Positions 9,428 to 17,740 of a stretch of 58,578 nt of DNA are shown one piece after another. The stretch is from the NCBI RefSeq assembly GCF_000373105.1, contig NZ_KB890449.1:1-58578 (forward strand). The letters are read 5' to 3'. The DNA is from Neolewinella persica DSM 23188. Its GTDB lineage: Bacteria > Bacteroidota > Bacteroidia > Chitinophagales > Saprospiraceae. How positions within the stretch are numbered: the first letter of the stretch is position 1; every line of letters begins with the position of its first letter. The notes below the pieces were generated by a model. That model did no database searches. It was not told where the DNA came from and was given only the letters and a program-made list of their open reading frames with translations. The position numbers were made by a program, and so were the translations under genes.

Positions 9428-9918
9428 ATGAGAAAAGCTACCATTTTCTTAGTGTGGACGCTGCTTGCTTGGTGGATGGGATAGTGGCCTTCTTGCCGAG
9501 GACGTGGGATACACTATGGGGGTGAATCTATTTCAGAACGCTCTCAATACTCGTGTTGCTCCTTCACTGGATTTAACGGTAATTACATGTGTGTTGGATA
9601 ATTTATCAGCTACACCGGTCAATGGCATGACTTCAAAATTGATTCTACGAAAGGTAAGTGGGGTTTGTTGAAATAATCAAGTACCAATATTCGGATCAGG
9701 AGATTAGCGACGAAGACGAAATCGATTGTGGGACTGAAATTGACTCTTTTTCTGAGGGGCAAAAGTTATTGATGACGAAGGGGCTCCTAACTTGTGGTTT
9801 AGTTCTTCGCGTACTAATAATAAAGCTCGATCAGGACTCGGACGAGGGAAATCATCAAATCCTTAAACCTTTCGCCACATTCGGCGATTACACTGCCGTA
9901 GCCCTTTTTCCTTAATCC
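9428..9918 (+). pseudogene. Possible decayed small secreted protein gene
   Basis: ATG at 9428 opens a signal-peptide-like start (MRKATIFLVWTLLAWWMG) and meets TAG after 18 codons. Downstream, the same frame and two others give plausible but broken protein-like stretches: GQWHDFKIDSTKGKWG in the first frame, then an acidic stretch with YSDQEISDEDEIDCGTEID from about 9670 in another. This pattern suggests a gene broken by several frameshifts and stops, but no family is recognisable and chance cannot be excluded. Confidence 0.3.
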
Positions 9919-9934
9919 CTTACCCCCTTTACTC

Positions 9935-11272
9935 TTGACCATCTTCTGGCACCGCCGTGACCTCCGAATCTCCGACAACGCCGGTCTCTACCGTGCCCTC
10001 AAAGCCGGCGGGCCGGTCCTGCCCATCTTCATCTTTGACTACGAAATTTTGAGTAAGCTTCCTTCGGAAGACGCCCGGGTCGTCTTCATCCACGACAGCG
10101 TAACGGCGCTGGCCGAAGCTTACCGGGAGCATGGAGGCGATCTTCGGGTTTTCTACGGTAAACCACTCAACGTCTGGCAAGACATCAAAAAAGAGTACGA
10201 CCTTGCTGCAGTGTACACCAACCGCGACTATGAGCCCTACGCCAAAGTCAGGGACCTGGCGGTAAAGGAATTACTGGCCGAAGATGGCATCGAATTCCAC
10301 GATTATAAGGACCAGATCATTTTCGAGAGCCATGAGGTGCAGAAGAACGACGGTGGTCCTTACACCGTTTACACCCCCTACTGGCGAAAATGGAGGACCA
10401 TCATGGAAAGCAGGATGGTGCCCTTTGAAGGTGGAGAGATCAGCTATTACCTGAAACCATACCCTTCGGAAAAATACCTGAAAAACTTATTGCAGGGCAA
10501 AGTGAAGGAGTCGATTCCGACACTGGCGGAGATGGGCTTCAAAGAAATACAACCGGATATCCCGTCGAAGGAGGTGCCACGTAAGATCATCCGCAGCTAC
10601 AATGAGACGCGAGATATCCCCGGCATCAAAGGGACCAGCGAACTGAGCGTTCATTTCCGGCATGGAACGATTTCCATCCGGGACAAGGCACGTAAAGCTT
10701 TGGGGCTGAACGAGACTTACCTGAAAGAGTTGGTATGGCGGGATTTTTACTCCAATATTCTCCAGGCCTTTCCGCGGGTAGTAGATGGTCCCTTTCGTCC
10801 AGAATACGAAGCTATCCCCTGGGAAAACGACGAAAAACAGTTCAAAGCATGGTGCGAAGGCAAAACGGGGGTCCCGATCGTCGATGCTGGTATGCGTCAA
10901 CTCAACGAATCTGGCTGGATGCATAACCGTGTTCGTATGATCGTGGCCAGCTATCTGACCAAGCACCTGCTGATCGACTGGCGCTGGGGCGAGGGCTATT
11001 TTGCCGAAAAACTGCTCGACTACGACCTGGCCAGCAACAACGGTGGCTGGCAGTGGGCGGCCGGGTGCGGTACGGACGCCCAGCCGTATTTCCGAATATT
11101 CAACTATGAGAGTCAGCAGAAGAAATTCGACCCGGAATACAAGTACGTTAAAGAGTGGGTGTCGGAATTCGGTACGCCGGATTACCCTGCTGAACCACTC
11201 GTAGAACATAAGTGGGGTAGGGAACGGGCTTTGCGGGTTTATAAAGAAGCATTGGCAGAAGCCAGGGGGTAG
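9935..11272 (+). CDS. phrB: Deoxyribodipyrimidine photolyase (class I CPD photolyase/cryptochrome family)
   Basis: This 445-residue flavoprotein repairs UV-induced pyrimidine dimers using light. The N-terminal Rossmann-like antenna domain opens with IFWHRRDLRISDNAGLYRAL. The C-terminal FAD-binding domain (about residues 200-430) has LVWRDFYSNILQAFP, WMHNRVRMIVASYLTKHLL and NNGGWQWAAGCGTDAQPYFR, which match class I CPD photolyases and include the conserved tryptophans. An in-frame TAG lies at 9899-9901 and no ATG lies between it and the homologous N-terminus, so TTG at 9935 is the start. A 6-4 photolyase or DASH type is less likely from the C-terminal motif. It is monocistronic, downstream of a decayed ORF. 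Confidence 0.92.
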   Translation: MTIFWHRRDLRISDNAGLYRALKAGGPVLPIFIFDYEILSKLPSEDARVVFIHDSVTALAEAYREHGGDLRVFYGKPLNVWQDIKKEYDLAAVYTNRDYEPYAKVRDLAVKELLAEDGIEFHDYKDQIIFESHEVQKNDGGPYTVYTPYWRKWRTIMESRMVPFEGGEISYYLKPYPSEKYLKNLLQGKVKESIPTLAEMGFKEIQPDIPSKEVPRKIIRSYNETRDIPGIKGTSELSVHFRHGTISIRDKARKALGLNETYLKELVWRDFYSNILQAFPRVVDGPFRPEYEAIPWENDEKQFKAWCEGKTGVPIVDAGMRQLNESGWMHNRVRMIVASYLTKHLLIDWRWGEGYFAEKLLDYDLASNNGGWQWAAGCGTDAQPYFRIFNYESQQKKFDPEYKYVKEWVSEFGTPDYPAEPLVEHKWGRERALRVYKEALAEARG

Positions 11273-11373
11273 GGTTAAGTAATCAGGATTTAGGATTTAA
11301 TGTTCAGTATTTGGGCGCCAGTTTTCAGCGAAGCGCATTGTGAGGAATTACCTTGCTTAATTAACCTTCTTCT

Positions 11374-11390
11374 GCACCTGCGGCCTCGCC
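11374..11390 (-). repeat. Intergenic tag copy 3 (upstream form)
   Basis: GCACCTGCGGCCTCGCC lies 113 bases before the start of the barrel-like protein at 11504 and 101 bases after the photolyase stop. Reading outward on the minus strand, the tail AGAAGAAGGTTAATTAAGC resembles other copies. Confidence 0.7.
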
Positions 11391-11450
11391 AAAAAAGGCA
11401 TAGTGGTGCCTAAAAAAACATTTGTAGGGCAGAATGGGGTGTTCGTGGGG

Positions 11451-11482
11451 TTGACCTTAGCGTAATAATCACACTAACTTTG
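11451..11482 (+). promoter_or_regulatory. Bacteroidota-type promoter for the barrel-like protein
   Basis: TTG at 11451-11453, a 21-base spacer, then TAACTTTG at 11475-11482 fit the TTG-N(17-23)-TAnnTTTG consensus. The start codon is 22 bases further on. Confidence 0.7.
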
Positions 11483-11503
11483 CAACTCAAAGCCAAGTAA
11501 ACC

Positions 11504-12742
11504 ATGAGACGACCGTTCTTTTCCCAATTCTTCCTGCTAATTTGTCTTTTTACGACTACAGGGTTATCTGCCCAGGCGCGTCTTAATCTATTTATCGACT
11601 GCGAGTGCAACAAGACGATCCTGAAGCAGGAGATTAACTACGTAAACCACGCCATTGACCCGGCGAACGCTCAGATTAATCTTTTTATCGTAACCAGTTA
11701 TCTGAGTAATGGGGGGAAGGTATTTAACCTGAGTTTTAAGGGGCAACACGAGTTGGAAGGCAATCAACTTAGCTTCAAACTACCGGTAACCGCCGTAATG
11801 ACTGGTCGGGAAGTAGACGAAGCACTCACCAAACGGATAAAACTTGGTTTAGCCGGATTTCTGGCCGGTACTCCATACGCGGCACTGGCCGAGGTTTTGG
11901 TGGAAGCCCCCAGTGAGGAAGCCATCGCTGAAGAAGAAGCCGCTCAGGAGGATAACTGGAACAACTGGATTTTCGAAGTGAATGCCCGTTTCAATACGAA
12001 TAAAGAAAGCCTTCGTGGTCGGACCGACTTCCGGCTGGGTTTTGAGGCCGACCGGACGACCCCGGAATTACGAATTCGATTCGCCCCTAATTACTTTTAC
12101 CGGAAACAAACGATTACCCAGTCTGATGGCTCAATACTGACCTCCTTCCGGCAAGATATGTGGATGAATGCTTCCATTGTTAAAAGTATTAGTGATCACT
12201 GGTCGGTCGGTTTTTTCAATAGTATGAGTTCCACTACTTTTCGGAATATCGACTACGGGCTGTGGATCGCTCCGGCGATCGAGTATAGTTTTTTCAACTA
12301 TAATGAAGTACCCTTTAAGGAATTTACGGTGGCCTACCGCCTGGGCTGGACGCACAACAACTATTCAGAGGAAACCATTTTCCTGAAAACGGAGGAGAGC
12401 CTTATGCGCCAGGTCCTTGATGCTGATTTACGTTTACGACAGCGTTGGGGTCAAATCTTCGCCGGTGTTTCTGCGGGTAATTTCCTCAATGATTTCTCTA
12501 AGAATCGGGTATCGTTGAGTGGCCGGGCCAACGTAAGGCTGATCAAAGGACTTTCTTTCAACGTGGGCGGTAGCTACGAGATCATCAATGATCAAATCAG
12601 CCTGCCACGGGGAGAAGCTTCAGTGGAGGATATTCTCCTGGGGCAATCCCAATTGGCAACGAACTTCGAGGCGGACCTGAGTTTTGGCCTTAGCTACACT
12701 TTCGGGTCATTGTACAACAACGTTATCAATACCCGATTGTAG
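11504..12742 (+). CDS. Secreted outer-membrane barrel-like protein, function unknown
   Basis: This 412-residue protein has a clear signal peptide (MRRPFFSQFFLLICLFTTTG, cleavage near LSAQA). An N-terminal region of about 130 residues carries FIDCECNKTILKQE and a long EEEAAQEDN acidic spacer. The remaining about 250 residues alternate aromatic and polar residues, as in outer-membrane beta strands (FEVNARFNTNKE, WSVGFFNSMSSTTF), and end in YTFGSLYNNV. It resembles uncharacterised Bacteroidota envelope proteins; no enzymatic motif is visible. A good promoter lies upstream and a shared bidirectional terminator downstream, so it is its own transcription unit. Confidence 0.7.
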   Translation: MRRPFFSQFFLLICLFTTTGLSAQARLNLFIDCECNKTILKQEINYVNHAIDPANAQINLFIVTSYLSNGGKVFNLSFKGQHELEGNQLSFKLPVTAVMTGREVDEALTKRIKLGLAGFLAGTPYAALAEVLVEAPSEEAIAEEEAAQEDNWNNWIFEVNARFNTNKESLRGRTDFRLGFEADRTTPELRIRFAPNYFYRKQTITQSDGSILTSFRQDMWMNASIVKSISDHWSVGFFNSMSSTTFRNIDYGLWIAPAIEYSFFNYNEVPFKEFTVAYRLGWTHNNYSEETIFLKTEESLMRQVLDADLRLRQRWGQIFAGVSAGNFLNDFSKNRVSLSGRANVRLIKGLSFNVGGSYEIINDQISLPRGEASVEDILLGQSQLATNFEADLSFGLSYTFGSLYNNVINTRL

Positions 12743-12766
12743 GTGGGTGGTACTCAGCGAATGCAA

Positions 12767-12812
12767 ACGGCAAAAGGCCGAAGCTCCCTAAGGTGCTTCG
12801 GCCTTTTGCCGT
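12767..12812. terminator. Bidirectional terminator between the barrel-like gene and secG
   Basis: A perfect 18-bp inverted repeat (12767-12784 with 12795-12812) has A/T runs inside both arms (CAAAAGG/CCTTTTG). It lies between two convergent genes and can serve both. Confidence 0.85.
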
Positions 12813-12835
12813 AATTGAAAGAAGTGAACGGTTAT

Positions 12836-13099
12836 TTAATTGTTGAGGAGGAGGTCACCGGCAGATCCCTGACCAGATACCGCCAGAGCAGTAAGGACGC
12901 AGAGAGCGAAGAGTGCGGCGGCAAGGCCCCAAGTAATTTTTTCGATTACGTCGGTAGAGCGGGAAGCGCCGAGCATCTGATTGGCTTGTGAGCCACCGAA
13001 GGTAGAGTCGATTCCACCACCTTTGGGGTTTTGAACGAGAACAACCAACATGAGGAGGAGGCAAACTAGGCCGGTCAGGATGGTAAGAAGATTGACCAT
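12836..13099 (-). CDS. secG: Preprotein translocase subunit SecG
   Basis: This 87-residue inner-membrane protein has two hydrophobic helices (about residues 3-21 and 54-75) around the family motif VLVQNPKGGGIDSTFGGSQANQMLGASRSTD, here at about residues 20-50, which is diagnostic of SecG. SecG assists SecYE/SecA protein export. It follows the TPR-like gene by only 4 bases on the minus strand, so the two are probably co-transcribed; this neighbourhood is familiar in Bacteroidota. A bidirectional terminator lies downstream. Confidence 0.93.
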   Translation of the reverse strand: MVNLLTILTGLVCLLLMLVVLVQNPKGGGIDSTFGGSQANQMLGASRSTDVIEKITWGLAAALFALCVLTALAVSGQGSAGDLLLNN

Positions 13100-13103
13100 G
13101 GGG

Positions 13104-13958
13104 TTATAATTTTTCCTTCAAATCTTTGATAAGGCCTGCAAAGGTCGTCTTTTTTTTCGGATAAAGCAAGGCCAGGTGCTGGTACATTTTTATTGCATTC
13201 TGGTACTGGCCCTGGCGGACGAGTAGCTTGGCAAGTGTTTCGCTGGCTACTGCCTCTTGAGCGACAAGGCTACGGCGGGCAATTTTTTTAACTTCCTCTT
13301 GCTCGTCGGCTATTTTATCTGCCTGGAAACGACGAATGGTAAGGAGACGTTCCCGCAACGACGGTGCTTTTTTGGTAAGGGCGGCATTGCGGAAGTTGGT
13401 GACGGGTTCGGGGCTTTGACTTACCGTCGGATCGGCAGGCTGTTCCGGTAATGCACTAAGGTAGGCCGCAGCATTATCTGCCCAGCTATGGTAAGTATCG
13501 ACGGGCGAAGGCGGTACGGGTACAACCTTAGGCTCCAGTGGTAAGTCGGGCTCCTCAACGAAGTCTTCCAGTGGGGGAAATACGCTTTGATAACTTGGCT
13601 CCGTTTCGGGAGAGCTGGTGGAGGCATCCTCCGCAAGCATAGCAGCCTCTTCCAACGCTATTTCATCAAGCGTCCTTAGTTCCAGTATTTCGGTGTCTTC
13701 CTGGTTTCCGCCAGCTGGTTGTAGCTCAATGTCCTGCAGTAAGTCATAAATAAACGACCGGTCAAACGAGGCTGCGGAGCAGCGACTGAGGTAGTCAGCC
13801 TCGTCGGGATGCCCCTCCAGATGAGTCTTTAGCAACAGCAGCAGACGAAGATTTGGAGAATAAGGATATTCCATTGCCAACTGCTGTAAGCTAGTAAGCG
13901 GCAGTTGATAAAGCAGCCCTGGCTGCTCCAAATATTGTTGAAATTCCTGTGGTTTCAT
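13104..13958 (-). CDS. TPR-like protein upstream of secG, function unknown
   Basis: This 284-residue protein starts at ATG 13958 (MKPQEFQQYLEQPGLLYQLP); the frame extends to 14099 but that part looks like untranslated leader. The N-terminus (QLAMEYPYSPNLRLLLLLKTH) resembles a half-TPR helix pair. The middle is a Pro/Glu-rich low-complexity linker. The C-terminus (SETLAKLLVRQGQYQNAIKMYQHLALLYPKKK) is a clear TPR-like repeat. Proteins of this build sit next to secG in many Bacteroidota. No signal peptide is visible, so it is probably cytoplasmic. It may form an operon with secG (4-base gap). Confidence 0.75.
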   Translation of the reverse strand: MKPQEFQQYLEQPGLLYQLPLTSLQQLAMEYPYSPNLRLLLLLKTHLEGHPDEADYLSRCSAASFDRSFIYDLLQDIELQPAGGNQEDTEILELRTLDEIALEEAAMLAEDASTSSPETEPSYQSVFPPLEDFVEEPDLPLEPKVVPVPPSPVDTYHSWADNAAAYLSALPEQPADPTVSQSPEPVTNFRNAALTKKAPSLRERLLTIRRFQADKIADEQEEVKKIARRSLVAQEAVASETLAKLLVRQGQYQNAIKMYQHLALLYPKKKTTFAGLIKDLKEKL

Positions 13959-14248
13959 TCTCCGTGGTCTGGCTCCAAAGGTCGAGATAACTTCCGAGAA
14001 AACAAACCCTAACAATGAACTGTCTTTTAAGCTGAGAATAGGCGGTTCATTATTGGCTAAAATTTGGGTATAATCAGCAAAAACGCTATCTTTACACATA
14101 GCTGATTCTGACCTGTTGGTCGTCAGTAAAGAATTTTGTGTTGTTCATAGTGTTTGTTATGTAGCCTTTAACTTTTAAGTTAAAGGCTTTTTTATGCCTG
14201 GGCAGGTCTTTTAGCGCAGGCGCAGATGGATATATGAGATATATTATT

Positions 14249-14256
14249 TATTTTTG
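14249..14256 (+). promoter_or_regulatory. -7 element before the first ArsR-type gene
   Basis: TATTTTTG matches TAnnTTTG and lies 55 bases before the ATG at 14311. No clear -33 partner is present. Confidence 0.45.
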
Positions 14257-14310
14257 CCTACGTTTCAGTTCATTTATGAATGCAAAATCCTAATATATAA
14301 ACTTGAGGGC

Positions 14311-14649
14311 ATGGCCAAGACCAAAAAAGAGCGCATTGTTCTGCAGCAGGGAGAAGAAGAAATTAATATCAGCTACGATAATCTACGTAATGCGGTATTG
14401 GTCTTACGAGCTATCAATCATGATCTAAGACGTAGTATTATCGGTTTGCTGGAAGAAGAGCAGCGTATGACCGTAACTGAAATCTACATTAAGCTAAGAA
14501 TCGAACAATCAGTAGCCTCCCAACACCTGGCTATCTTGCGTAAAGCTGGTATCGTGGAGCCCTTCCGGGAAGGGAAGTACATTTTCTATAGCTTGGAAAA
14601 GGAGCGTCTTTCCCAAATAGCCGAGCTGGTGACAAGTCTTTCCGACTGA
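14311..14649 (+). CDS. ArsR-type winged-helix transcriptional regulator (first of a pair)
   Basis: This 112-residue protein starts at ATG 14311 (MAKTKKERIVLQQ); an upstream in-frame TTG would add 19 leader-like residues. The ArsR/SmtB winged helix is clear: NHDLRRSIIGLLEEEQRMTV, the recognition helix around EQSVASQHLAILRKAGIVE (about residues 68-86), and the wing EGKYIFYSL. There is no cysteine, so the thiol metal sites of classic ArsR/SmtB sensors are absent and the signal is unknown. A second, related regulator follows 234 bases downstream in the same direction. Self-regulation is typical of the family. Confidence 0.85.
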   Translation: MAKTKKERIVLQQGEEEINISYDNLRNAVLVLRAINHDLRRSIIGLLEEEQRMTVTEIYIKLRIEQSVASQHLAILRKAGIVEPFREGKYIFYSLEKERLSQIAELVTSLSD

Positions 14650-14883
14650 CCGATCGTTGACCTTTTTGCGCCGTTTTCTCAACGAAAACGACCGTTCTCT
14701 TGAAAAATCCTTGTATTGCTCAATTATTTATACGATCTTTGTCCTGAACAAAGGTGTAAAGGCATCCTTGTGCATTATCATCCCTAATTTTACTTGCTGG
14801 CAAGGCTTCGAATATCCCATACTCTTAAACCTAAACACTACACTACTTCGCCTGCCCCAGCACAATACTCGCAAGCAAACGAG

Positions 14884-15231
14884 ATGGAGCTTTTTACAAC
14901 CCCACCAATTCAGGAAAAGGAGTTGACCCGATCCACTGAGATTTTACGTGCCCTGGCTCATCCCTTACGGATGCGGATTCTTGAATTTATTGACCAGAAC
15001 GAAATGATCAATGTCAATAAGATCTACAGTTCACTACGATTGGAACAATCAATCACTTCCCAACACTTGCGCATTTTGCGACAGGCTGGGTTGGTTGAGA
15101 CTGAACGTAGAGGGAAATTTATCCATTACCGCCTCAAGTATGGCAAATTGAAACATACAATGGCTGCTATCCTTGCCTACGAAAAAGCCATTCAGCCACA
15201 ACAGAAGGCTGGCGGTGCCGCCAACGGCTAA
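14884..15231 (+). CDS. ArsR-type winged-helix transcriptional regulator (second of a pair)
   Basis: This 115-residue protein starts at ATG 14884 (MELFTTPPIQEKELTRSTE); the longer upstream frame has no family resemblance. It has a typical ArsR fold: LAHPLRMRILEFIDQNEMIN, recognition helix LEQSITSQHLRILRQAGLVE and wing RGKFIHYRLKYGKL. Like its neighbour it has no cysteine. The two proteins share the EQS(V/I)(A/T)SQHL(A/R)ILR(K/Q)AG block, so they look like an old tandem duplication and could form heterodimers or compete for one operator. It is convergent with lspA. Confidence 0.85.
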   Translation: MELFTTPPIQEKELTRSTEILRALAHPLRMRILEFIDQNEMINVNKIYSSLRLEQSITSQHLRILRQAGLVETERRGKFIHYRLKYGKLKHTMAAILAYEKAIQPQQKAGGAANG

Positions 15232-15245
15232 CTACGATCGTTTCC

Positions 15246-15884
15246 TTATTCCTCTTCGGTAGCATGTTTTTTCTTCCTCAGGATATTCGTAAAGTAGAAA
15301 TACAGTAGTAGTACGACTCCTGCTGAAATTGCGACGTCGGCAATGTTAAATACCGGGCGAAAAAACAAGTAAGCGTTTCCGCCAACGGCTGGTATCCAAT
15401 CGGGGTAGGTCCCATAGAACAGTGGGAAATAAAGCATGTCTACCACCCTTCCGTAAAGAAGAGGAGCGTAACCACCTTCAGCGGGAAACAGCGTCGCAAT
15501 GCCTCCGTGAAAGGAGGATTCCGAAAAGATGTACCCATAAAATACACTATCGATAATATTGCCAAGCGCACCTGCCTGGATCAGTGAAAAACCAAGCAGC
15601 AAAGTTCTTTCCGCTTTCTCACGTATCAATCTAAACAGATAGACAAATAGAAAGCTGACGGCGGTAATTCTGAATAACGTAAGAAATAGTTTACCGTATT
15701 TAGCTCCCAGGCTCAGTCCAAAGGCCATGCCATTGTTCTCCACAAAATGAATGAGCGCTCCATCCCAGCCGAAAAGCTGAAATTCTTCTCCATAGGCCAT
15801 GTGGGTCTTTACCCAGATTTTGAGGCATTGGTCAAGTAACAGTACCAGAAAAAGCGTTAGTGAAACAAGTAGCTTACGATTCAT
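15246..15884 (-). CDS. lspA: Lipoprotein signal peptidase (signal peptidase II)
   Basis: This 212-residue inner-membrane aspartic protease cleaves the signal peptide of diacylglyceryl-prolipoproteins. The start is ATG 15884 (MNRKLLVSLTLFLVLLLDQ); the frame runs on to 15977 but reads through a terminator hairpin. Family motifs are present: VENNGMAFG (about residues 48-56), ALGNIIDS (106-113), GRVVDM with Asp149 and FNIADVAI with Asp183. The two aspartates correspond to the catalytic dyad. The insert between them is longer than in E. coli, as is usual in Bacteroidota. It lies downstream of the DksA-like gene but is separated from it by a terminator. Confidence 0.93.
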   Translation of the reverse strand: MNRKLLVSLTLFLVLLLDQCLKIWVKTHMAYGEEFQLFGWDGALIHFVENNGMAFGLSLGAKYGKLFLTLFRITAVSFLFVYLFRLIREKAERTLLLGFSLIQAGALGNIIDSVFYGYIFSESSFHGGIATLFPAEGGYAPLLYGRVVDMLYFPLFYGTYPDWIPAVGGNAYLFFRPVFNIADVAISAGVVLLLYFYFTNILRKKKHATEEE

Positions 15885-15933
15885 GAGGTAAAGGAAACAA
15901 ATATCTGGGAGGCCATGGCCATTGACGCAACGA

Positions 15934-15970
15934 AAGCGGCCCTTCCTCCATAAGAAGAAAGGGCCGAAAG
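15934..15970 (-). terminator. Terminator between the DksA-like gene and lspA
   Basis: CGGCCCTT (15937-15944) pairs with AAGGGCCG (15959-15966). On the minus strand it is followed by CTTTCGTT. The T-run is short, so it may be partial. Confidence 0.6.
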
Positions 15971-15998
15971 ATTGCATAATCGACTTGTTGGTATTCGT

Positions 15999-16367
15999 TT
16001 AGCGGTTCTGCTTGGCGTGAATGCTCAACGTAGTGTGAGGCACGATGCGAAGCCGCTCTTTCGAGATGAGCTTGCCCGATGATCGGCAAATACCGTAAAC
16101 TTTATTATCAATACGCAGCAGCGCATTATCCAGATGTTGTACCAACTTGCGCTGGCGGTTAGCCAAATTGTGAGTGTCTTCATTAGCCATGGAGGTAGTC
16201 CCATCGTCAAGGCCACGAACTTTACCGTCTTCGCTATTTGTACGTTCGGCCAACTGGTCGAGGTAAAAGTCAAGTTGTTGCTTGGCAATAGACAGTTTTT
16301 CTTTAATAAGAATACGAAATTCTTCTAAGTCAGCGTCGCTATAACGCGTCTGTTCCGTTGTTTGCAT
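15999..16367 (-). CDS. TraR/DksA-family protein without a complete zinc finger
   Basis: This 122-residue protein has the coiled-coil N-terminal half of DksA/TraR proteins (about residues 10-85, with TTSMANEDTHNLANRQRKLVQ) and the C-terminal LLRIDNKVYGICRSSGKLISKERL segment. DksA proteins bind RNA polymerase and modulate initiation with ppGpp. The four zinc cysteines of classical DksA are reduced to one (Cys94), while the GK(L/I)I..ERL..VPH.TL core is kept. Such reduced fingers occur across Bacteroidota homologues. A -7 element (TATCTTTG, minus strand 16502-16495) lies 128 bases upstream. Its effect on transcription here is inferred. Confidence 0.82.
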   Translation of the reverse strand: MQTTEQTRYSDADLEEFRILIKEKLSIAKQQLDFYLDQLAERTNSEDGKVRGLDDGTTSMANEDTHNLANRQRKLVQHLDNALLRIDNKVYGICRSSGKLISKERLRIVPHTTLSIHAKQNR

Positions 16368-16494
16368 GTAGATATATTGCGCTTCTTGAATAATACTGTG
16401 TGCTTTGTAAATACTACGCTGGATCCTGATTTACGGATTCAGGCAATAACATATCACACCGGCTGAATGTAGAATCCGGATAGTGAATGCGCTG

Positions 16495-16502
16495 CAAAGA
16501 TA
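16495..16502 (-). promoter_or_regulatory. -7 element upstream of the DksA-like gene
   Basis: On the minus strand TATCTTTG followed by C matches TAnnTTTG. It implies a leader of about 120 bases. A -33 partner is not evident. Confidence 0.5.
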
Positions 16503-16638
16503 ACAAAGCCTTAAATCTATTACGGTTATTTCTTCTTGCTATTTTCAACAATGAAGAAGATTCTCAACGCGGTTCTCGAACACGCCAAATTTAATTCCGA
16601 CTGGCGGTGGAGGTTTTTTTCAGGCTTTTTGTCACCTG

Positions 16639-17538
16639 TTATTCCACGATAAGGGGTAAAGTACACCACGCACGATTTCGCTTAAGCCAATTCGCTCGGC
16701 TACACTTTTCACGAATGATGAAAGTGCGCTCTAACGTAAATGTACGTTCAGTAAAAATCTGATTATCAGTGTATTCTACTTCAAATATTTCATTGCTTGA
16801 ACGTAGTTCCTGTTGATCAAAAACAGTCGACCTGTCACCATCCTGATCGAAAACCGGCCAGGTGCCAGGGGCGTCAGAAGGAAAGAACACACGCTGGATG
16901 TTACCCTCGATGATGGGGACGAATTTTTGTTCAATGGTTGCCGCCTGAGGGCGTACAATTACGGCATTAAAATTTGAGTGGAAAACCAGTTTGCTCCAGT
17001 AATATACCGCCGTTCCTGCCGGAATCTGTAGAGAGAAAACATCTCCACGCTGTAGAAATGGGCTGTAGTAAAGGCCATCAGACCGGACCTGATAATCCGT
17101 TTCATTGTCGTTGATGGAGACGGAAACCGTTGCCTGGTTAACCAGAGGCGTTGGCTGTAAGCAGAAGGAAAGATAACCGGCAGCAGGAATTTCAATCGAC
17201 CAGTTTTCGGTGTGTTCCCTCCCTTCCGCAAAGATGATACTAGGAACATCTCCCTTATCGTGGTTCATTCGGGTGGCAGCCAGGGATACAATAGCCTTGT
17301 CCTCCACGACCCTGCGCCAACGTTTAGGGGCAAAGTATCCACTCCAGGCTCCTGCATTACAACCGAGATCAAAATAGAGGTAGTCCTCACTAACGGGGTC
17401 TTCCTGCCAGGTTTCAAAAAAATCAATGGCCGCAATATCCGATGAATCGTCTTGCCCAATAAGGTCTGTGCCCGCCCAAGAGAGCAACAAGGTAACGGCT
17501 ATTAACCGTTCGCCAAACCAAATAAGACGTTGTTTCAT
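16639..17538 (-). CDS. Secreted protein of unknown function
   Basis: This 299-residue protein begins with an N-terminal signal sequence (MKQRLIWFGERLIAVTLLLS, cleavage probably near GTDLIGQ). The mature part is beta-rich, with SIEIPAAGYLSFCLQPTPL and DYQVRSDGLYYSPFLQRGDVFSLQIPAG, which resembles a jelly-roll or CUB-like sandwich seen in HYR/PKD surface proteins. The C-terminal half ends in a basic, Cys-containing tail (IIREKCSRANWLKRNRAWC). No T9SS tail is visible. It is not part of an obvious operon; the nearest gene on the same strand, 270 bases away, is the DksA-like gene. Confidence 0.6.
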   Translation of the reverse strand: MKQRLIWFGERLIAVTLLLSWAGTDLIGQDDSSDIAAIDFFETWQEDPVSEDYLYFDLGCNAGAWSGYFAPKRWRRVVEDKAIVSLAATRMNHDKGDVPSIIFAEGREHTENWSIEIPAAGYLSFCLQPTPLVNQATVSVSINDNETDYQVRSDGLYYSPFLQRGDVFSLQIPAGTAVYYWSKLVFHSNFNAVIVRPQAATIEQKFVPIIEGNIQRVFFPSDAPGTWPVFDQDGDRSTVFDQQELRSSNEIFEVEYTDNQIFTERTFTLERTFIIREKCSRANWLKRNRAWCTLPLIVE

Positions 17539-17740
17539 AGTATCTGCCAGAGCTTTGGCTTAAATGTTTCTTAGGGAAAGTTGAATATGGGTGCTACAAA
17601 TATACGGGTTGTGCAGCCAACTAAGGAAACGGTCGGTTTCAATTATTAAACGGTGTTTTCTCGCGAACGCTGCCCGGGGAAGAATTTTAGGTGAACCCTT
17701 TTGCCCAAACGCCGCTTATAAAGGCCACAAATAGCTGATT

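Larger units (their letters stand above)
9262..9934. other. 673-base interval: 3' element plus a decayed ORF
   Basis: The first about 100 bases hold a 3'-end element. The rest is lower in GC than its neighbours and contains only short frames that look like pieces of one decayed coding sequence (see 9428-9918). No terminator or other gene was seen. Confidence 0.6.

Noticed and set aside
14657..14926. 89-codon ORF between the ArsR-type genes
   Set aside because: Overlaps the second regulator out of frame; no domain features.
16551..16652. 33-residue plus-strand ORF (MKKILNAVLEHAKFNSDWRW ...)
   Set aside because: Amphipathic and neat, but it overlaps the 3' end of the secreted protein gene and has no promoter or conservation evidence; kept only as a note.
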